DNA from: Flavobacteriaceae bacterium
GTDB lineage: Bacteria; Bacteroidota; Bacteroidia; Flavobacteriales; Flavobacteriaceae
Length of the DNA stretch: 53,073 nt
Reading direction: 5' to 3'
NCBI GenBank assembly: GCA_029249225.1
Contig: JAQWHT010000048.1
Coordinates: 1 to 53,073 of the forward strand
Shown: positions 33,753-42,672 of the stretch, piece after piece
Numbering within the stretch: position 1 is the stretch's first letter
Layout of the letters: each line of letters starts with the position of its first letter
Notes under the pieces: generated by a model
The model's input: the letters and a program-made list of their open reading frames with translations, nothing else
The model's database searches: none
What the model was told of the DNA's origin: nothing
Made by a program: the position numbers and the translations under genes

Positions 33753-34597
33753 TTGAAAATAAAGCTTTACTGATTATGGCTGGAGGTGCTTCATCTCGTA
33801 TGAAACGCTCTCTAGCCACTAGCACACTTGACGATACAATAAAAAAACAAGCTCAAGAAGTACATAAAAGCTTGATTCCGTTGGGAGCTAATTCTCATCC
33901 ACTTTTGTATTTCCTTATTAAAAATGCGGAAACAGCGGGTTATGACACTATTTATCTGATTACAAGCCCAGAAAATAAGGGCTTTCGTCTTCGAATAGAA
34001 CAATGGAAGACTCTTGATATCTTTTCAAATATTACTATTCGTTTTGCAATTCAGCACATACCAGATTCAAGAGAAAAGCCACTTGGAACAGCAGACGCTG
34101 TTCAGCAAGCCCTTGAACAGTATCCCGAATTAATGAATACTACTTTTACAGTTTGTAATGGAGACAACTTATATTCCAGTACGGTTTTTAAGTTGTTGCG
34201 TACTTCAAGAGAAACACCACATGCCCTCATCAGTTACGCAAGGTCAGGCTTGGCTTTTTCAGACGAGAGAATCTCAAAATTTGCTGTTATGGACATAGAC
34301 GCTCACGGATTTCTTAAGAATATTATCGAGAAACCTGATCCTCTAGAGGTAGAACGTTATAAAGATCATACAGACGAAATCAGGGTGAGTATGAATATTT
34401 TCAGTTTTAATGGAAAATTATTGTACCCTTATCTTAAAAATTGTCCGATCCATCCTGAACGAAATGAAAAAGAACTTCCCGAAGCTCTCAGAATTTTGAA
34501 TCACTCTGAACTTAAACAAACAATTTGTTTACCTGTGAAAGAACATTTGCCGGATTTGACTTCTGCGGAGGATATAAAAAAAATTATTGTGGATTGA
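33749..34597 (+). CDS. Sugar-1-phosphate nucleotidyltransferase
   Basis: 282 residues. ALLIMAGGASSRMKRS (6-21) is the nucleotide-binding GG…R loop of the family, though the spacing to the conserved KxLxPL (KSLIPLG) is longer than usual because of an inserted polar segment (22-44). KPLGTADAVQQAL and TVCNGDNLY carry the base and metal contacts. Overlapping the kinase by 4 bp, it probably charges the kinase product to an NDP-sugar. Base and sugar specificity cannot be read from the sequence. Confidence 0.82.
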   Translation: MIENKALLIMAGGASSRMKRSLATSTLDDTIKKQAQEVHKSLIPLGANSHPLLYFLIKNAETAGYDTIYLITSPENKGFRLRIEQWKTLDIFSNITIRFAIQHIPDSREKPLGTADAVQQALEQYPELMNTTFTVCNGDNLYSSTVFKLLRTSRETPHALISYARSGLAFSDERISKFAVMDIDAHGFLKNIIEKPDPLEVERYKDHTDEIRVSMNIFSFNGKLLYPYLKNCPIHPERNEKELPEALRILNHSELKQTICLPVKEHLPDLTSAEDIKKIIVD

Positions 34598-34691
34598 AAA
34601 GTAGAACTAAGAATCTGTATTTTCTGCTAGTTGCAATTGTCAAATAAGGATTACATTTTCCTTATTAAACCGAACTAAAAATGGTGATTTG

Positions 34692-35903
34692 ATGTTAAAA
34701 ATTAGAGTTTTTTTACTTGCGTTTCTAATCGCATTTATGACACTTCAACGTGAGCGTTCAAAACCCATTTTAGATGAGGTAATGACAAATTCAAATGATG
34801 CTATCCAAAGGGTAGTTCAGCAGCTTGAAAAACACGAGATTCAATTACGCTTAACTCAGGTTGATTCTGGGTCCAATTCAAAAATCAATTTCCAATCCTC
34901 GTCATATCAGTTGGACGAAGAACGATATTTTTATCCTGCGAGTACTGCAAAATTACCTATTGCTGCTCTTGCACTCCAAAAAGTAAGACAGCTCAATGCT
35001 CAAGGTGTAAAAATAAATACTAATACAGCTTTTGAAATTCGAGATAAATCAGGGGAGCCTATTCAATTTAAAGATAGCACTCATCAACAAGGAAAACTTA
35101 CAATTGCTCACCTTATCAAAAAAATATTTTTGGTCAGTGACAATAACGCTTACAATTATCTATTTGATTTTTTGGGAAGGGACTATATCAATCTAGAATT
35201 GCAATCTAAGGGTTTAGAGCACACCCAAATTTTCCATAAATTCCTTTTGGGTGCAGATAATACAACAACTTGGGAATATACTTTTTTTGACTCAGAAGGC
35301 GATACGTTATATCATCAACAATCTCTTTCTTCCCAATTCAATAAACAGAATAAGCATCTAAAAGGGATAACTAAAGGCAAAGGATTTTTAAAAGAAGGTG
35401 TTTTAGTTCCTAGACCGATGGATTTTAAAGCTAAAAACAGAATTTCTCTTTTGGATCTTGAAGGGATCATGAAGCGGTTAATTTTCCCTGAAAGCTTTTC
35501 AGTAACCGAGCAATTTGGTTTGTTAAAAGAGGATTATGAATTTTTGCGTTTCTGGATGAGTAGGTCTACTTTGGAGAGTTCTTTTCCAGATTATACTGGT
35601 GATACATATTGGGATAGCTATAATAAATTTTTTATCTATGGCGATCAGAAAGGGAAAATGTCCGATCAAATTAGAATTTATAATAAAGTCGGCTATGCTT
35701 ACGGCACACTTACTGATGTCGCTTATATCCACGACCAAGAGAATGATTTGAAATTCTTCCTCACAGCAACAGTTTTAGTCAATGAAAATCAAATTTATAA
35801 TGACGATCTATATGAATTTGAATCGGTTGGAATTCCTTTTTTAGCAAATTTAGGAGCTCTTGTCTTGGAAGCGATCAGATCAGAGAAAGCTTCAGGACTC
35901 TAA
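34692..35903 (+). CDS. Class A beta-lactamase-like serine hydrolase
   Basis: 403 residues from ATG 34692. The short hydrophobic N-terminus (about 5-18) is a signal or anchor. The SxxK motif is Ser84-Lys87 (YPASTAKLPIA), SDN is 149-151 (LVSDNNAYN) and YNKVGYAYG stands at the KTG position as KVG. The protein is longer than class A lactamases (about 290 residues) because of an inserted region near 165-280. Such relatives often act on peptidoglycan or peptide substrates. It stands alone; its 3' end overlaps the convergent oxygenase gene by 12 bp. Confidence 0.78.
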   Translation: MLKIRVFLLAFLIAFMTLQRERSKPILDEVMTNSNDAIQRVVQQLEKHEIQLRLTQVDSGSNSKINFQSSSYQLDEERYFYPASTAKLPIAALALQKVRQLNAQGVKINTNTAFEIRDKSGEPIQFKDSTHQQGKLTIAHLIKKIFLVSDNNAYNYLFDFLGRDYINLELQSKGLEHTQIFHKFLLGADNTTTWEYTFFDSEGDTLYHQQSLSSQFNKQNKHLKGITKGKGFLKEGVLVPRPMDFKAKNRISLLDLEGIMKRLIFPESFSVTEQFGLLKEDYEFLRFWMSRSTLESSFPDYTGDTYWDSYNKFFIYGDQKGKMSDQIRIYNKVGYAYGTLTDVAYIHDQENDLKFFLTATVLVNENQIYNDDLYEFESVGIPFLANLGALVLEAIRSEKASGL

Positions 35904-36842
35904 AAGGCCCAAGGCAACAAGTCGCTGGTGTAAGAAGTTACCAGCAGTAATATCATTGTATTTTTTAGGATGCTCCTCATTGATAGTTTGTGGCAAACAA
36001 TTTAGAGGCATATGGGGAACAGGATGCATAAAAAAAGGAAGAGAATACCGTGCTTTACCCCAATTTTTTTCTGGAGGGTTTATTACTCGGTGAATGGTAG
36101 AGGGAAGTTTATTATTGGTCAATCTAGAGAGCATATCTCCTACGTTGATAATCAATTCATCAGTCTCTGCTATGGCATCGATCCATTCATTATTTCTATT
36201 TAACACTTGTAAGCCACTGCCTTGAGCTCCCATTAAGAGGGTTATTAAATTAATATCTCCATGAGCAGCTGCTCGTTCGGCCTCTTTTGGGGGCTTGGTG
36301 ATGGGCGGGTAATGGATGGCTCTTAAAATAGAATTACCTTCTAAGATAAATCGGTCAAAATAAGTAGCTTCAAGATTTAGATATAACGCTATAGCTTGAA
36401 GAACAACCTGTGCTGTTTTTTCAAGTCGTTTGAATACTGTGTTCCCAACGGAATTAAAAGTATTTAGTTCAGCTACATTTATATTTTCAGGATATAAGTA
36501 CTTGAGTTTAGGATCGCTGTCTAGATCTTGACCAAAATGCCAAAATTCTTTTAAATCACCTACTGTCCTTCCTTCTGCATGTTCTTTACCAAATCCAGTA
36601 TATCCTCTTTGACCGCCACCTCCCTGAACTTCATACTTGTTTTTTGTAGTTTCGGGTAAGGCAAAAAAAGCTTTGATTTCTTTGTATAATGACTCTTGAA
36701 GCACTCTATCCAAAAAGTGTCCCTTGAGTGCTAAAAATCCAATTTCTTCGAATGAACTTCCTATTTTTTGAACAAAATCTTTTTTTCGAGTATGATTATC
36801 TGAAAGAAAGTCAGTTAGATCAGCCTGGGGAATCTTTTGCAT
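35892..36842 (-). CDS. Isopenicillin N synthase-type Fe(II)/2OG oxygenase
   Basis: 316 residues. The N-terminal DIOX_N-like part (1-110) includes GFLALKGHFLD and YTGFGKEHAEG. The catalytic core has His194 and Asp196 (AAHGDINLITLL), His251 (STIHRVINPP) and Arg265-Ser267 (RYSLPFF), which bind iron and 2-oxoglutarate. It resembles the plant-type and IPNS-like oxygenases; the substrate is unknown. The start codon lies only 12 nt after a strong terminator and behind a 20-codon ORF with a Shine-Dalgarno site, so expression is probably controlled by read-through of that terminator. Confidence 0.85.
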   Translation of the reverse strand: MQKIPQADLTDFLSDNHTRKKDFVQKIGSSFEEIGFLALKGHFLDRVLQESLYKEIKAFFALPETTKNKYEVQGGGGQRGYTGFGKEHAEGRTVGDLKEFWHFGQDLDSDPKLKYLYPENINVAELNTFNSVGNTVFKRLEKTAQVVLQAIALYLNLEATYFDRFILEGNSILRAIHYPPITKPPKEAERAAAHGDINLITLLMGAQGSGLQVLNRNNEWIDAIAETDELIINVGDMLSRLTNNKLPSTIHRVINPPEKNWGKARYSLPFFMHPVPHMPLNCLPQTINEEHPKKYNDITAGNFLHQRLVALGLLES

Positions 36843-36854
36843 TTTTTAGAGTTT

Positions 36855-36882
36855 AAAAAAAGCGAACCCATCGGCTCGCTTT
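36855..36882 (-). terminator. Strong intrinsic terminator between leader ORF and oxygenase gene
   Basis: On the minus strand a 10-bp stem (AAAGCGAGCC with GGTTCGCTTT, one G-U pair) closes a 4-nt loop (GATG), and a U run follows. It starts 18 nt after the leader ORF stop and ends 12 nt before the oxygenase ATG. A terminator in this position, with the gene directly behind it, is the arrangement of an attenuator. Confidence 0.88.
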
Positions 36883-36900
36883 ATAAATAGATAAGGAATG

Positions 36901-36963
36901 TTACAGCGGTCCGATATTAGGTACCTGCCGTCTCCAATTCCTCAAATGATTATTATAAGACAT
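36901..36963 (-). CDS. 20-residue leader-type ORF with a near-perfect Shine-Dalgarno site
   Basis: The ORF encodes MSYNNHLRNWRRQVPNIGPL and a TAA. AAAGGAGG lies 6 nt upstream of the ATG (36970-36977 on the plus strand), which is exceptional in a genome where ribosome sites are mostly absent; Bacteroidota ribosomes keep the anti-SD tail sequestered by bS21, bS18 and bS6. It is followed by the terminator at 36855. The peptide has a Trp-Arg-Arg core and ends Gly-Pro-Leu-stop, a context where ribosomes can pause. It may be a regulatory leader peptide or a small expressed peptide. No family recognised. Confidence 0.65.
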   Translation of the reverse strand: MSYNNHLRNWRRQVPNIGPL

Positions 36964-37025
36964 AAGACACCTCCTTTCTAAATTTAGTTAGACTTTACTG
37001 TTGTCACAGCTTGAACTTCTCAATT

Positions 37026-37033
37026 CAAATATA
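37026..37033 (-). promoter_or_regulatory. Candidate -7 box for the leader ORF
   Basis: The minus strand reads TATATTTG, a full match to TAnnTTTG, about 60 nt before the leader ATG. I see no TTG at the expected -33 distance. The leader region would therefore start near 37020. Confidence 0.4.
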
Positions 37034-37058
37034 GGAATCACAATCTTTGGAAGAAACT

Positions 37059-38327
37059 TTATTTTACAATTTTTTTCAGGGTAAGCCCTTGAACTAAAAT
37101 CGTAAACAAAACAACACCGTAGGTCAAGATTAAAATTAAATCTTTACCAGTACCAATACTGTCAGGAAGATTCAATGCCAAGGCGATACTTAATCCACCT
37201 CTCAATCCTCCCCAAGTAATAATAAGGGCTGTATTTTTTTCAAAAGTTTTTTTAATGGAGAGTATTTTGATAGGGACAAATACACCTATACCTCTTGAGA
37301 CAACCACCAAAATAATGACTAAAACAATAATAAGAATATAGCTTAAGTCAAAGTTTTGAAGGATGGGAATAATTTCCAAACCAATAAGAATAAATAAGAT
37401 AGCATTTAAGGTCTCATCAATCAAGTGCCAAAATTTATACACATAATCTCCCATTGCTTTTTGAACCCCATCGGCTTCTTTGTCTGTATCGATGTTTTGA
37501 TTTAAAAAGAGCCCCATCATAACAACACCTAACACAGCTGAGAAATGGAATATATGAGAAATAACAGGAACTAATAATACCATTGAAAGTGTAATAAGGA
37601 CTTCCAGTTCTACATGCTCGTTTTCAATATATTTAACAAGTTTTAAACCCAAATAACCCATCACAGAACCAAGAAAAATACCTCCAATGACTTCGGTTGC
37701 AAATAAAGAAGTTACACTCTGAGGGGTAATATTTTCAATGCCCTCCATTTTCATGCTTAATAAAGTCAAAAACACCACGACACCTATTCCGTCGTTAAAA
37801 AGTGATTCCCCTGCAATTCGGGTTTCTGTAACTATTGAAAGGTTCATTTTTTTAACCATTGCCAATACTGCTATAGGATCTGTTGGTGCAATAAGCGCAC
37901 CAAATAAAAGGCAGTCCACATAGGTAAGGCTTACATCACCCATGCCTAAAAAGGGTTGACTAACAAGCCAAAAAAGCCCTGTTCCAACAGCAAATGTAGA
38001 AAACACCACTCCAAAAGTCGCTAAGAGAAGGATGGTTACTTTATCTTTTAATAATTCGTGAACATTAACACTAATAGCTCCTGCAAATAATAAAAATGGG
38101 AGCATGACGTCGATCAACAAAACACTGAAATCAAATTCTTCTGTTAGCGATGTAGCAAATGAGAGAAAATCAGGTACAATTAAGCCAATAATTAAAACCC
38201 CTAAGGACAGAAATATGGCCAATACCATTAGCCCTATGGTCTGAGGGAGTTTTAAAATTCTTAAATTAATAATGGAAAACACCGATGCTAAAAGCAGCAA
38301 CAGTGCAGATAATTCGAGTAAATTCAT
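37059..38327 (-). CDS. Cation:proton antiporter, NhaP/CPA1 family
   Basis: 422 residues with about 12 membrane helices. The conserved CPA1 motif FNDGIGVVVFLTLL (about 177-190) carries the Asp used for ion exchange. A second feature is WGGLRGGLSIALAL near the C-terminus. GALIAPTDPIAVLAM (about 143-157) also matches. It exchanges Na+ or K+ for H+ across the inner membrane. No cytoplasmic regulatory tail is present. Not linked to a pathway by its neighbours. Confidence 0.88.
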   Translation of the reverse strand: MNLLELSALLLLLASVFSIINLRILKLPQTIGLMVLAIFLSLGVLIIGLIVPDFLSFATSLTEEFDFSVLLIDVMLPFLLFAGAISVNVHELLKDKVTILLLATFGVVFSTFAVGTGLFWLVSQPFLGMGDVSLTYVDCLLFGALIAPTDPIAVLAMVKKMNLSIVTETRIAGESLFNDGIGVVVFLTLLSMKMEGIENITPQSVTSLFATEVIGGIFLGSVMGYLGLKLVKYIENEHVELEVLITLSMVLLVPVISHIFHFSAVLGVVMMGLFLNQNIDTDKEADGVQKAMGDYVYKFWHLIDETLNAILFILIGLEIIPILQNFDLSYILIIVLVIILVVVSRGIGVFVPIKILSIKKTFEKNTALIITWGGLRGGLSIALALNLPDSIGTGKDLILILTYGVVLFTILVQGLTLKKIVK

Positions 38328-38357
38328 TTTGATATAGTTTACCTAAATATATAAAAA

Positions 38358-38945
38358 TTAACGGTTTAAATATAATTTAGATAAATATTTACCAATTAAA
38401 TCAAATTCAAGATTGACAGAATCTCCAAGTTTAAGTTGGTTAAAATTGGTATGCTCGAAAGTATAAGGGATAATAGCTACTGAAAACTGATTTTTTTTAG
38501 AATTTACGACGGTTAGACTGACGCCGTTGATTGTAATCGATCCTTTTTCAATTGTAATATGATCCGAATTTATATCGTACTCAAAAGTATAGCTCCAGCT
38601 TCCATCTTGAGTTTCAGCCATGATACAAACAGCCGTTTGATCGACATGTCCCTGAACCATATGTCCATCCAATCGATCTCCTAGCTTCATTGCACGTTCC
38701 AAATTCACTAATGATCCCAGCCTCAAGGAACCTAAGTTAGTTTTTTTAAGCGTTTCGTCAATTGCTGTGACTGTGTAGCCTGAAGCGTTACATTTTACAA
38801 CGGTAAGACAGACGCCATTGTGTGCAACACTTTGATCAATTTTTAGTTCACTCGCGAGTTCACTTTCAATTCTTATATGAAGATTTTCACCCTCTTTTTC
38901 AAGCGATTTAACACGACCAAAAGCTTCAATTATTCCTGTAAACAT
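38358..38945 (-). CDS. ribE: Riboflavin synthase, alpha subunit
   Basis: 195 residues from ATG 38945; the frame runs on upstream but MFTGIIEAFGRV is the universal start of the family. Two homologous lumazine-binding halves (about 1-97 and 98-195) each carry a GVCLTVV / GVSLTVV motif. It joins two molecules of 6,7-dimethyl-8-ribityllumazine to give riboflavin. It is divergent from pdxA, with only 52 bp in between, and both promoters appear to overlap there. Confidence 0.95.
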   Translation of the reverse strand: MFTGIIEAFGRVKSLEKEGENLHIRIESELASELKIDQSVAHNGVCLTVVKCNASGYTVTAIDETLKKTNLGSLRLGSLVNLERAMKLGDRLDGHMVQGHVDQTAVCIMAETQDGSWSYTFEYDINSDHITIEKGSITINGVSLTVVNSKKNQFSVAIIPYTFEHTNFNQLKLGDSVNLEFDLIGKYLSKLYLNR

Positions 38946-38960
38946 GCATTTTAAATTAGT

Positions 38961-38980
38961 TACATTTGTGTTCAAAAATA
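38961..38980. promoter_or_regulatory. Overlapping divergent -7 boxes between pdxA and ribE
   Basis: TACATTTG at 38961-38968 (plus, for pdxA) and TATTTTTG on the minus strand at 38980-38973 (for ribE) both match TAnnTTTG and lie 4 bp apart. Start points near 38975 and 38967 would make the transcripts overlap at their 5' ends, so the two promoters probably compete. No TTG boxes at the right spacing. Confidence 0.4.
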
Positions 38981-38997
38981 AGTATAAAAGATAAGTA

Positions 38998-40005
38998 GTG
39001 AATGAAATCCCTAAAATAAAAGTTGGACTTTCTGTTGGCGATCCTAATGGAATTGGGATAGAAATAATATTAAAGACGTTCCAAGACAAACGTATTTTTT
39101 CTTTTTTCACTCCCATAGTATTTGCACATAGTGAAAGTTTGGATAAAGAGTCAAAACGGATGGGGTTTAATACACCGATTTTTCCACTTAAAGATTTAAA
39201 TTCGCCCAAACAAGGTCAACTAAATGTTTTCAATTCTTGGGAAACACCTTTTAATTTTAAGCATGGCAAAGAGGTGCCTGCGGGTGGTATCGCAGCCTTA
39301 AATTCACTTAAATCAGCTACGGATGCATTGCAAAAGAGTCAAATTGCTACTCTAGTTACAGCTCCTATTCACAAAAAAAACATACAAACGAAAGACTTTC
39401 ATTTTCCAGGACATACAGACTTCTTGAATTCCCAGTTAGAGGGTGAAAGTCTGATGTTTATGATTACAGAGGGGCTTCGAGTTGCCTTAGTGACTGATCA
39501 TATTCCTCTTAGGGAAATCCCCAACCAACTTTCAACAGAAAGCATTGCGCACAAACTTTCGCTTTTATCGAAAAGTTTAATTTCTGATTTTGGTATTCAG
39601 CGACCTAGGATAGCAGTTTTAGGGATTAATCCTCATACTGGAGATCAAGGGGTAATTGGAAAAGAAGATGATCAGATCCTTCGCCCTTTGATTAAGCAAT
39701 TGATAGAAAAAGGGGAGTTAGTATTTGGTCCATTCCCCGCTGACGGTTTTTTTGGAAGCCAGTCCTATTCCAAATACGACGCAGTTTTAGCCATGTATCA
39801 CGACCAAGGACTTATTCCATTTAAGACACTTTCCTTTGGGAAAGGAGTTAATTTTACTGCTGGATTAAATCGAGTAAGGACCTCACCCGACCACGGAACA
39901 GCTTTTGATATTGCAGGTCAGGGGAAAGCCGACGAAAGTTCTTTCAGAGAGGCCTTATATGCTTCCCGATCGATTTATCTCCAAAGAAAAGAGTCCAAAA
40001 TATAG
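38998..40005 (+). CDS. pdxA: 4-hydroxythreonine-4-phosphate dehydrogenase
   Basis: 335 residues from a GTG start. VGLSVGDPNGIGIEIILK (9-26) is the PdxA opening, with GHTDFL and a His metal ligand, LGINPHTGDQGVIGKED near residue 213 and AMYHDQGLIPFK near residue 260. It oxidises 4-phosphohydroxy-L-threonine in pyridoxal phosphate biosynthesis. Divergent from ribE; the stop is 3 bp from the end of the convergent sulfatase gene. Confidence 0.95.
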   Translation: MNEIPKIKVGLSVGDPNGIGIEIILKTFQDKRIFSFFTPIVFAHSESLDKESKRMGFNTPIFPLKDLNSPKQGQLNVFNSWETPFNFKHGKEVPAGGIAALNSLKSATDALQKSQIATLVTAPIHKKNIQTKDFHFPGHTDFLNSQLEGESLMFMITEGLRVALVTDHIPLREIPNQLSTESIAHKLSLLSKSLISDFGIQRPRIAVLGINPHTGDQGVIGKEDDQILRPLIKQLIEKGELVFGPFPADGFFGSQSYSKYDAVLAMYHDQGLIPFKTLSFGKGVNFTAGLNRVRTSPDHGTAFDIAGQGKADESSFREALYASRSIYLQRKESKI

Positions 40006-40008
40006 GAG

Positions 40009-41610
40009 TCAATTTAAGGTTGATATTGAACTATCATCATACCCAATTCTTACAGCCTTAGCTTGAAGAGATTTTGAGGTATCAAGGGGTTTAGAGTAAA
40101 TTGACCAAACGGTATCTTGATTTTTTTTCCATACAATAGTTGCCCCTTTGTCTGGATGTTCTAAAACGATTTTATCTGCTTGTATTTTAGTAGTCACAGG
40201 TACAAGTTTTTGACGTTTTCCCTCAGGAAACCACTTATTGATTAGTGTTTTTTCTGAAAATTCTCCTAAATCTTGAGTTTCAAAGATCCATTTATCCATC
40301 TGAGTTCTTAAAAAAGTCAAGGTGTCTTGGAGTCCAACTTCACTTGCTAAATTATTCAGCTCGTATGGATCTTGTTCTAGGTTGTAGAGTTCTTCTTTTG
40401 GTTTGGGAGTTTTAAACCATGCAGCGGCATTGGGCTCCAGTTCTTGAGCTTCCCATAGTTGATTTAAATATTGCATCATTGGCATTTGCTCCCTGTAAGA
40501 AACAGCCATGGCATTACTGATATCAGGGTTAAAGTTTCGGATGTATTTGAATTTCCCGAAGCGAAGTGCCCTCAAACGATCAACTTGTTCATCAAAACGA
40601 TCAGAAGAAGCAAAAATAAACTCTGATTTTTCTTTTACTTCATAGGGTCCAAACTGGGCTTTACCTTGCATAATGGGGGGTGGTTTTATTCCCGCTAGCG
40701 AGAGTACCGTAGGGGCATAATCGATAAAACTGACAAAATCAGTATTTGCTGTACCTGCTTTTTCTTGGTTCGCAAATTTGACAATTAGAGGAACTTTGAT
40801 TCCTGTTTCATAGAGCGCTCTTTTATATCGTGGGAATGGACCCCCGTGATCACCATAAAAAAAGATGATACTTTTTTCATAAAGTCCATCTGTTTTGAGC
40901 TGTTCAATTACTTTTCCAATTTGTTTATCTAGCCGTATAAGGTTGCTGTAATTTACAGCAAGGTCTTTTCTTACTTCAGGACTATCAGGAAACAACGGAG
41001 GAACAGGAACTGTTTTGGGGTCTACTAGAAGAGGTTGATCACCTTGTCCCCATATTTGTGACTCGTGCGTAATTCCAAAATTGAAAACAGCAAAAAAAGG
41101 TTGGTTGGTATTTCGATTTTGCCAATGAGCTCGAGGGCTACTTTCATCCCAAACACCGTCAGTTTTTTTAAAATTATAATCTTCTTTTGCATTGTTTGTA
41201 GTATAATATCCTTTAGCTCGAAGATATTGAGGAAACATTTTGACCCCTTCAGGGACGGGGGGAGAATAGCTGGGAATTCCAATACTTGGCTCATTTTCCT
41301 TTTTATACGCATTATAGGTTCTCATGTTGTGTGTGCCTAGTGTTGAAGGGTACATACCACTTATTAGAGCACTGCGTGCAGGAGCACACACAGGAACTGG
41401 ACTGTATGCATTGGTAAATACCACTCCATCTTTTGCTAAACTTGAGAGGTAGGGAAGTTCAGTTGTTGAATCACCATACATGGGTAAAAATTCAGGAGAT
41501 TGATCCTCTGCGACTAACCAAATGATATTTGGTGTTACAACTTTGGTTTTCTCCTCTGTACAAGATATTAAAAGGAATATACAGCCTAACAATAATTTAA
41601 TAATTTTCAT
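40009..41610 (-). CDS. Lipoprotein sulfatase, S1 family, second copy
   Basis: 533 residues. Lipoprotein signal MKIIKLLLGCIFLLISC with Cys17. The active-site Cys75 is in PVPVCAPARSALISGMYPS (the CxPxR form of the formylglycine motif), with metal ligands in WLVAEDQSPEFL and YGDHGGPFPRYKR. SIGIPSYSPPVPEGVKMFPQ is an insertion seen in some carbohydrate sulfatases such as the S1_8 group. Substrate unknown. It is not close in sequence layout to the sulfatase at 24850. Confidence 0.87.
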   Translation of the reverse strand: MKIIKLLLGCIFLLISCTEEKTKVVTPNIIWLVAEDQSPEFLPMYGDSTTELPYLSSLAKDGVVFTNAYSPVPVCAPARSALISGMYPSTLGTHNMRTYNAYKKENEPSIGIPSYSPPVPEGVKMFPQYLRAKGYYTTNNAKEDYNFKKTDGVWDESSPRAHWQNRNTNQPFFAVFNFGITHESQIWGQGDQPLLVDPKTVPVPPLFPDSPEVRKDLAVNYSNLIRLDKQIGKVIEQLKTDGLYEKSIIFFYGDHGGPFPRYKRALYETGIKVPLIVKFANQEKAGTANTDFVSFIDYAPTVLSLAGIKPPPIMQGKAQFGPYEVKEKSEFIFASSDRFDEQVDRLRALRFGKFKYIRNFNPDISNAMAVSYREQMPMMQYLNQLWEAQELEPNAAAWFKTPKPKEELYNLEQDPYELNNLASEVGLQDTLTFLRTQMDKWIFETQDLGEFSEKTLINKWFPEGKRQKLVPVTTKIQADKIVLEHPDKGATIVWKKNQDTVWSIYSKPLDTSKSLQAKAVRIGYDDSSISTLN

Positions 41611-41690
41611 AATTCAAGTAAATAATTGAACCTTAATATACTATTAAGTTTTTAATAGTTTTTGAGAGACTCTTGATTTAAGAAATTGAT

Positions 41691-42602
41691 TTAATTTTTA
41701 TTCTTAAATATTTTCACAAAAAAACTTCCTAAAAGGGAGTGAATTAAACTTGAGATAGCAGCAGGGATAGCTACAGAAGGACTGCTGAAATTTTCTCGAG
41801 CCAATACTACTCCTAGACCTGAATTTTGCATACCAACCTCAATGGAAATCGTTTTAGCTACGTTCCAATTTTTTAAAAGCCCCAAACTGACTAAAAATCC
41901 TAGGGTAAAACCTAAAAGATGGAGACAGATTAACGCAATGATTAAATTAATTCCTGAACTTAAAATAATCTCTTTCCCCTGTCCTACGATACTCGCTACA
42001 ATCAGGCAAATTAAAAGTACGGCTACAGGTGGCGCAAAGGGGATTATTTTGTCTGCCGTTTTAGGCATATAGCGGTTAAATAGCACCCCAAGTGTAATTG
42101 GGAGTAATACGACTTTGAGTGTACTAAAAAACAAACCTTCAGCCGGAATTTCAAGATAACTTCCTGAAAGCTGCAAACTTAAAAAAGGGGTTAAAAAAAT
42201 CGCCGCAAGTGTTGAACAAGCAGTCATGGTAACTGATAGGGCAACTTCAGCTTTAGCTAAATAAGCGATTACATTTGATGCGGTACCTCCAGGGCATGAT
42301 GCTACTAAGATTATGCCTACAGCAAAGAAAGGGGGTAATTGAAAGAGTTGTGCTAAGCCCCAACCCAACAAAGGCATGATTAGAAATTGCATAAGCAAGC
42401 CAAGCAGAACCCATTTAGGATGTTGTACAATCTGAACAAAATCTCTTCCTTTGAGCGTGAGCCCCATACCAAGCATTATACCACCTAACCCTAAGGTAAT
42501 TAATGGGCCCTGAAACCAAGTGAAAATTGGCGGATAGAGAAGGCTTAGCAGAGCAGAAACCGATACAATCCATGGAAATGCAGATGTTATTTTATGTGAC
42601 AT
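41691..42602 (-). CDS. BASS-family (bile acid:sodium symporter-like) transporter
   Basis: 303 residues with about 10 membrane helices. GLGGIMLGMGLTLKGRDF (36-53), VASCPGGTASNVIAYLAKAEVALS (about 100-123) and EVGMQNSGLGVVLAREN (about 258-274) match the BASS fold's crossing helices and sodium sites. Bacterial members import organic anions such as pantothenate or other keto acids; bile acids are not expected here. It is divergent from the GH20 gene. Confidence 0.88.
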   Translation of the reverse strand: MSHKITSAFPWIVSVSALLSLLYPPIFTWFQGPLITLGLGGIMLGMGLTLKGRDFVQIVQHPKWVLLGLLMQFLIMPLLGWGLAQLFQLPPFFAVGIILVASCPGGTASNVIAYLAKAEVALSVTMTACSTLAAIFLTPFLSLQLSGSYLEIPAEGLFFSTLKVVLLPITLGVLFNRYMPKTADKIIPFAPPVAVLLICLIVASIVGQGKEIILSSGINLIIALICLHLLGFTLGFLVSLGLLKNWNVAKTISIEVGMQNSGLGVVLARENFSSPSVAIPAAISSLIHSLLGSFFVKIFKNKN

Positions 42603-42672
42603 GACTTTTCTTATTGAAAATTATGAAATATAGTGACTGTTTTTTGTAATTTGTTATTTAAAAATTTACATC

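Noticed and set aside
38946-39209. Longer frame of ribE reaching 39209
   Set aside because: Overlaps pdxA on the other strand; riboflavin synthase universally starts MFTGI.
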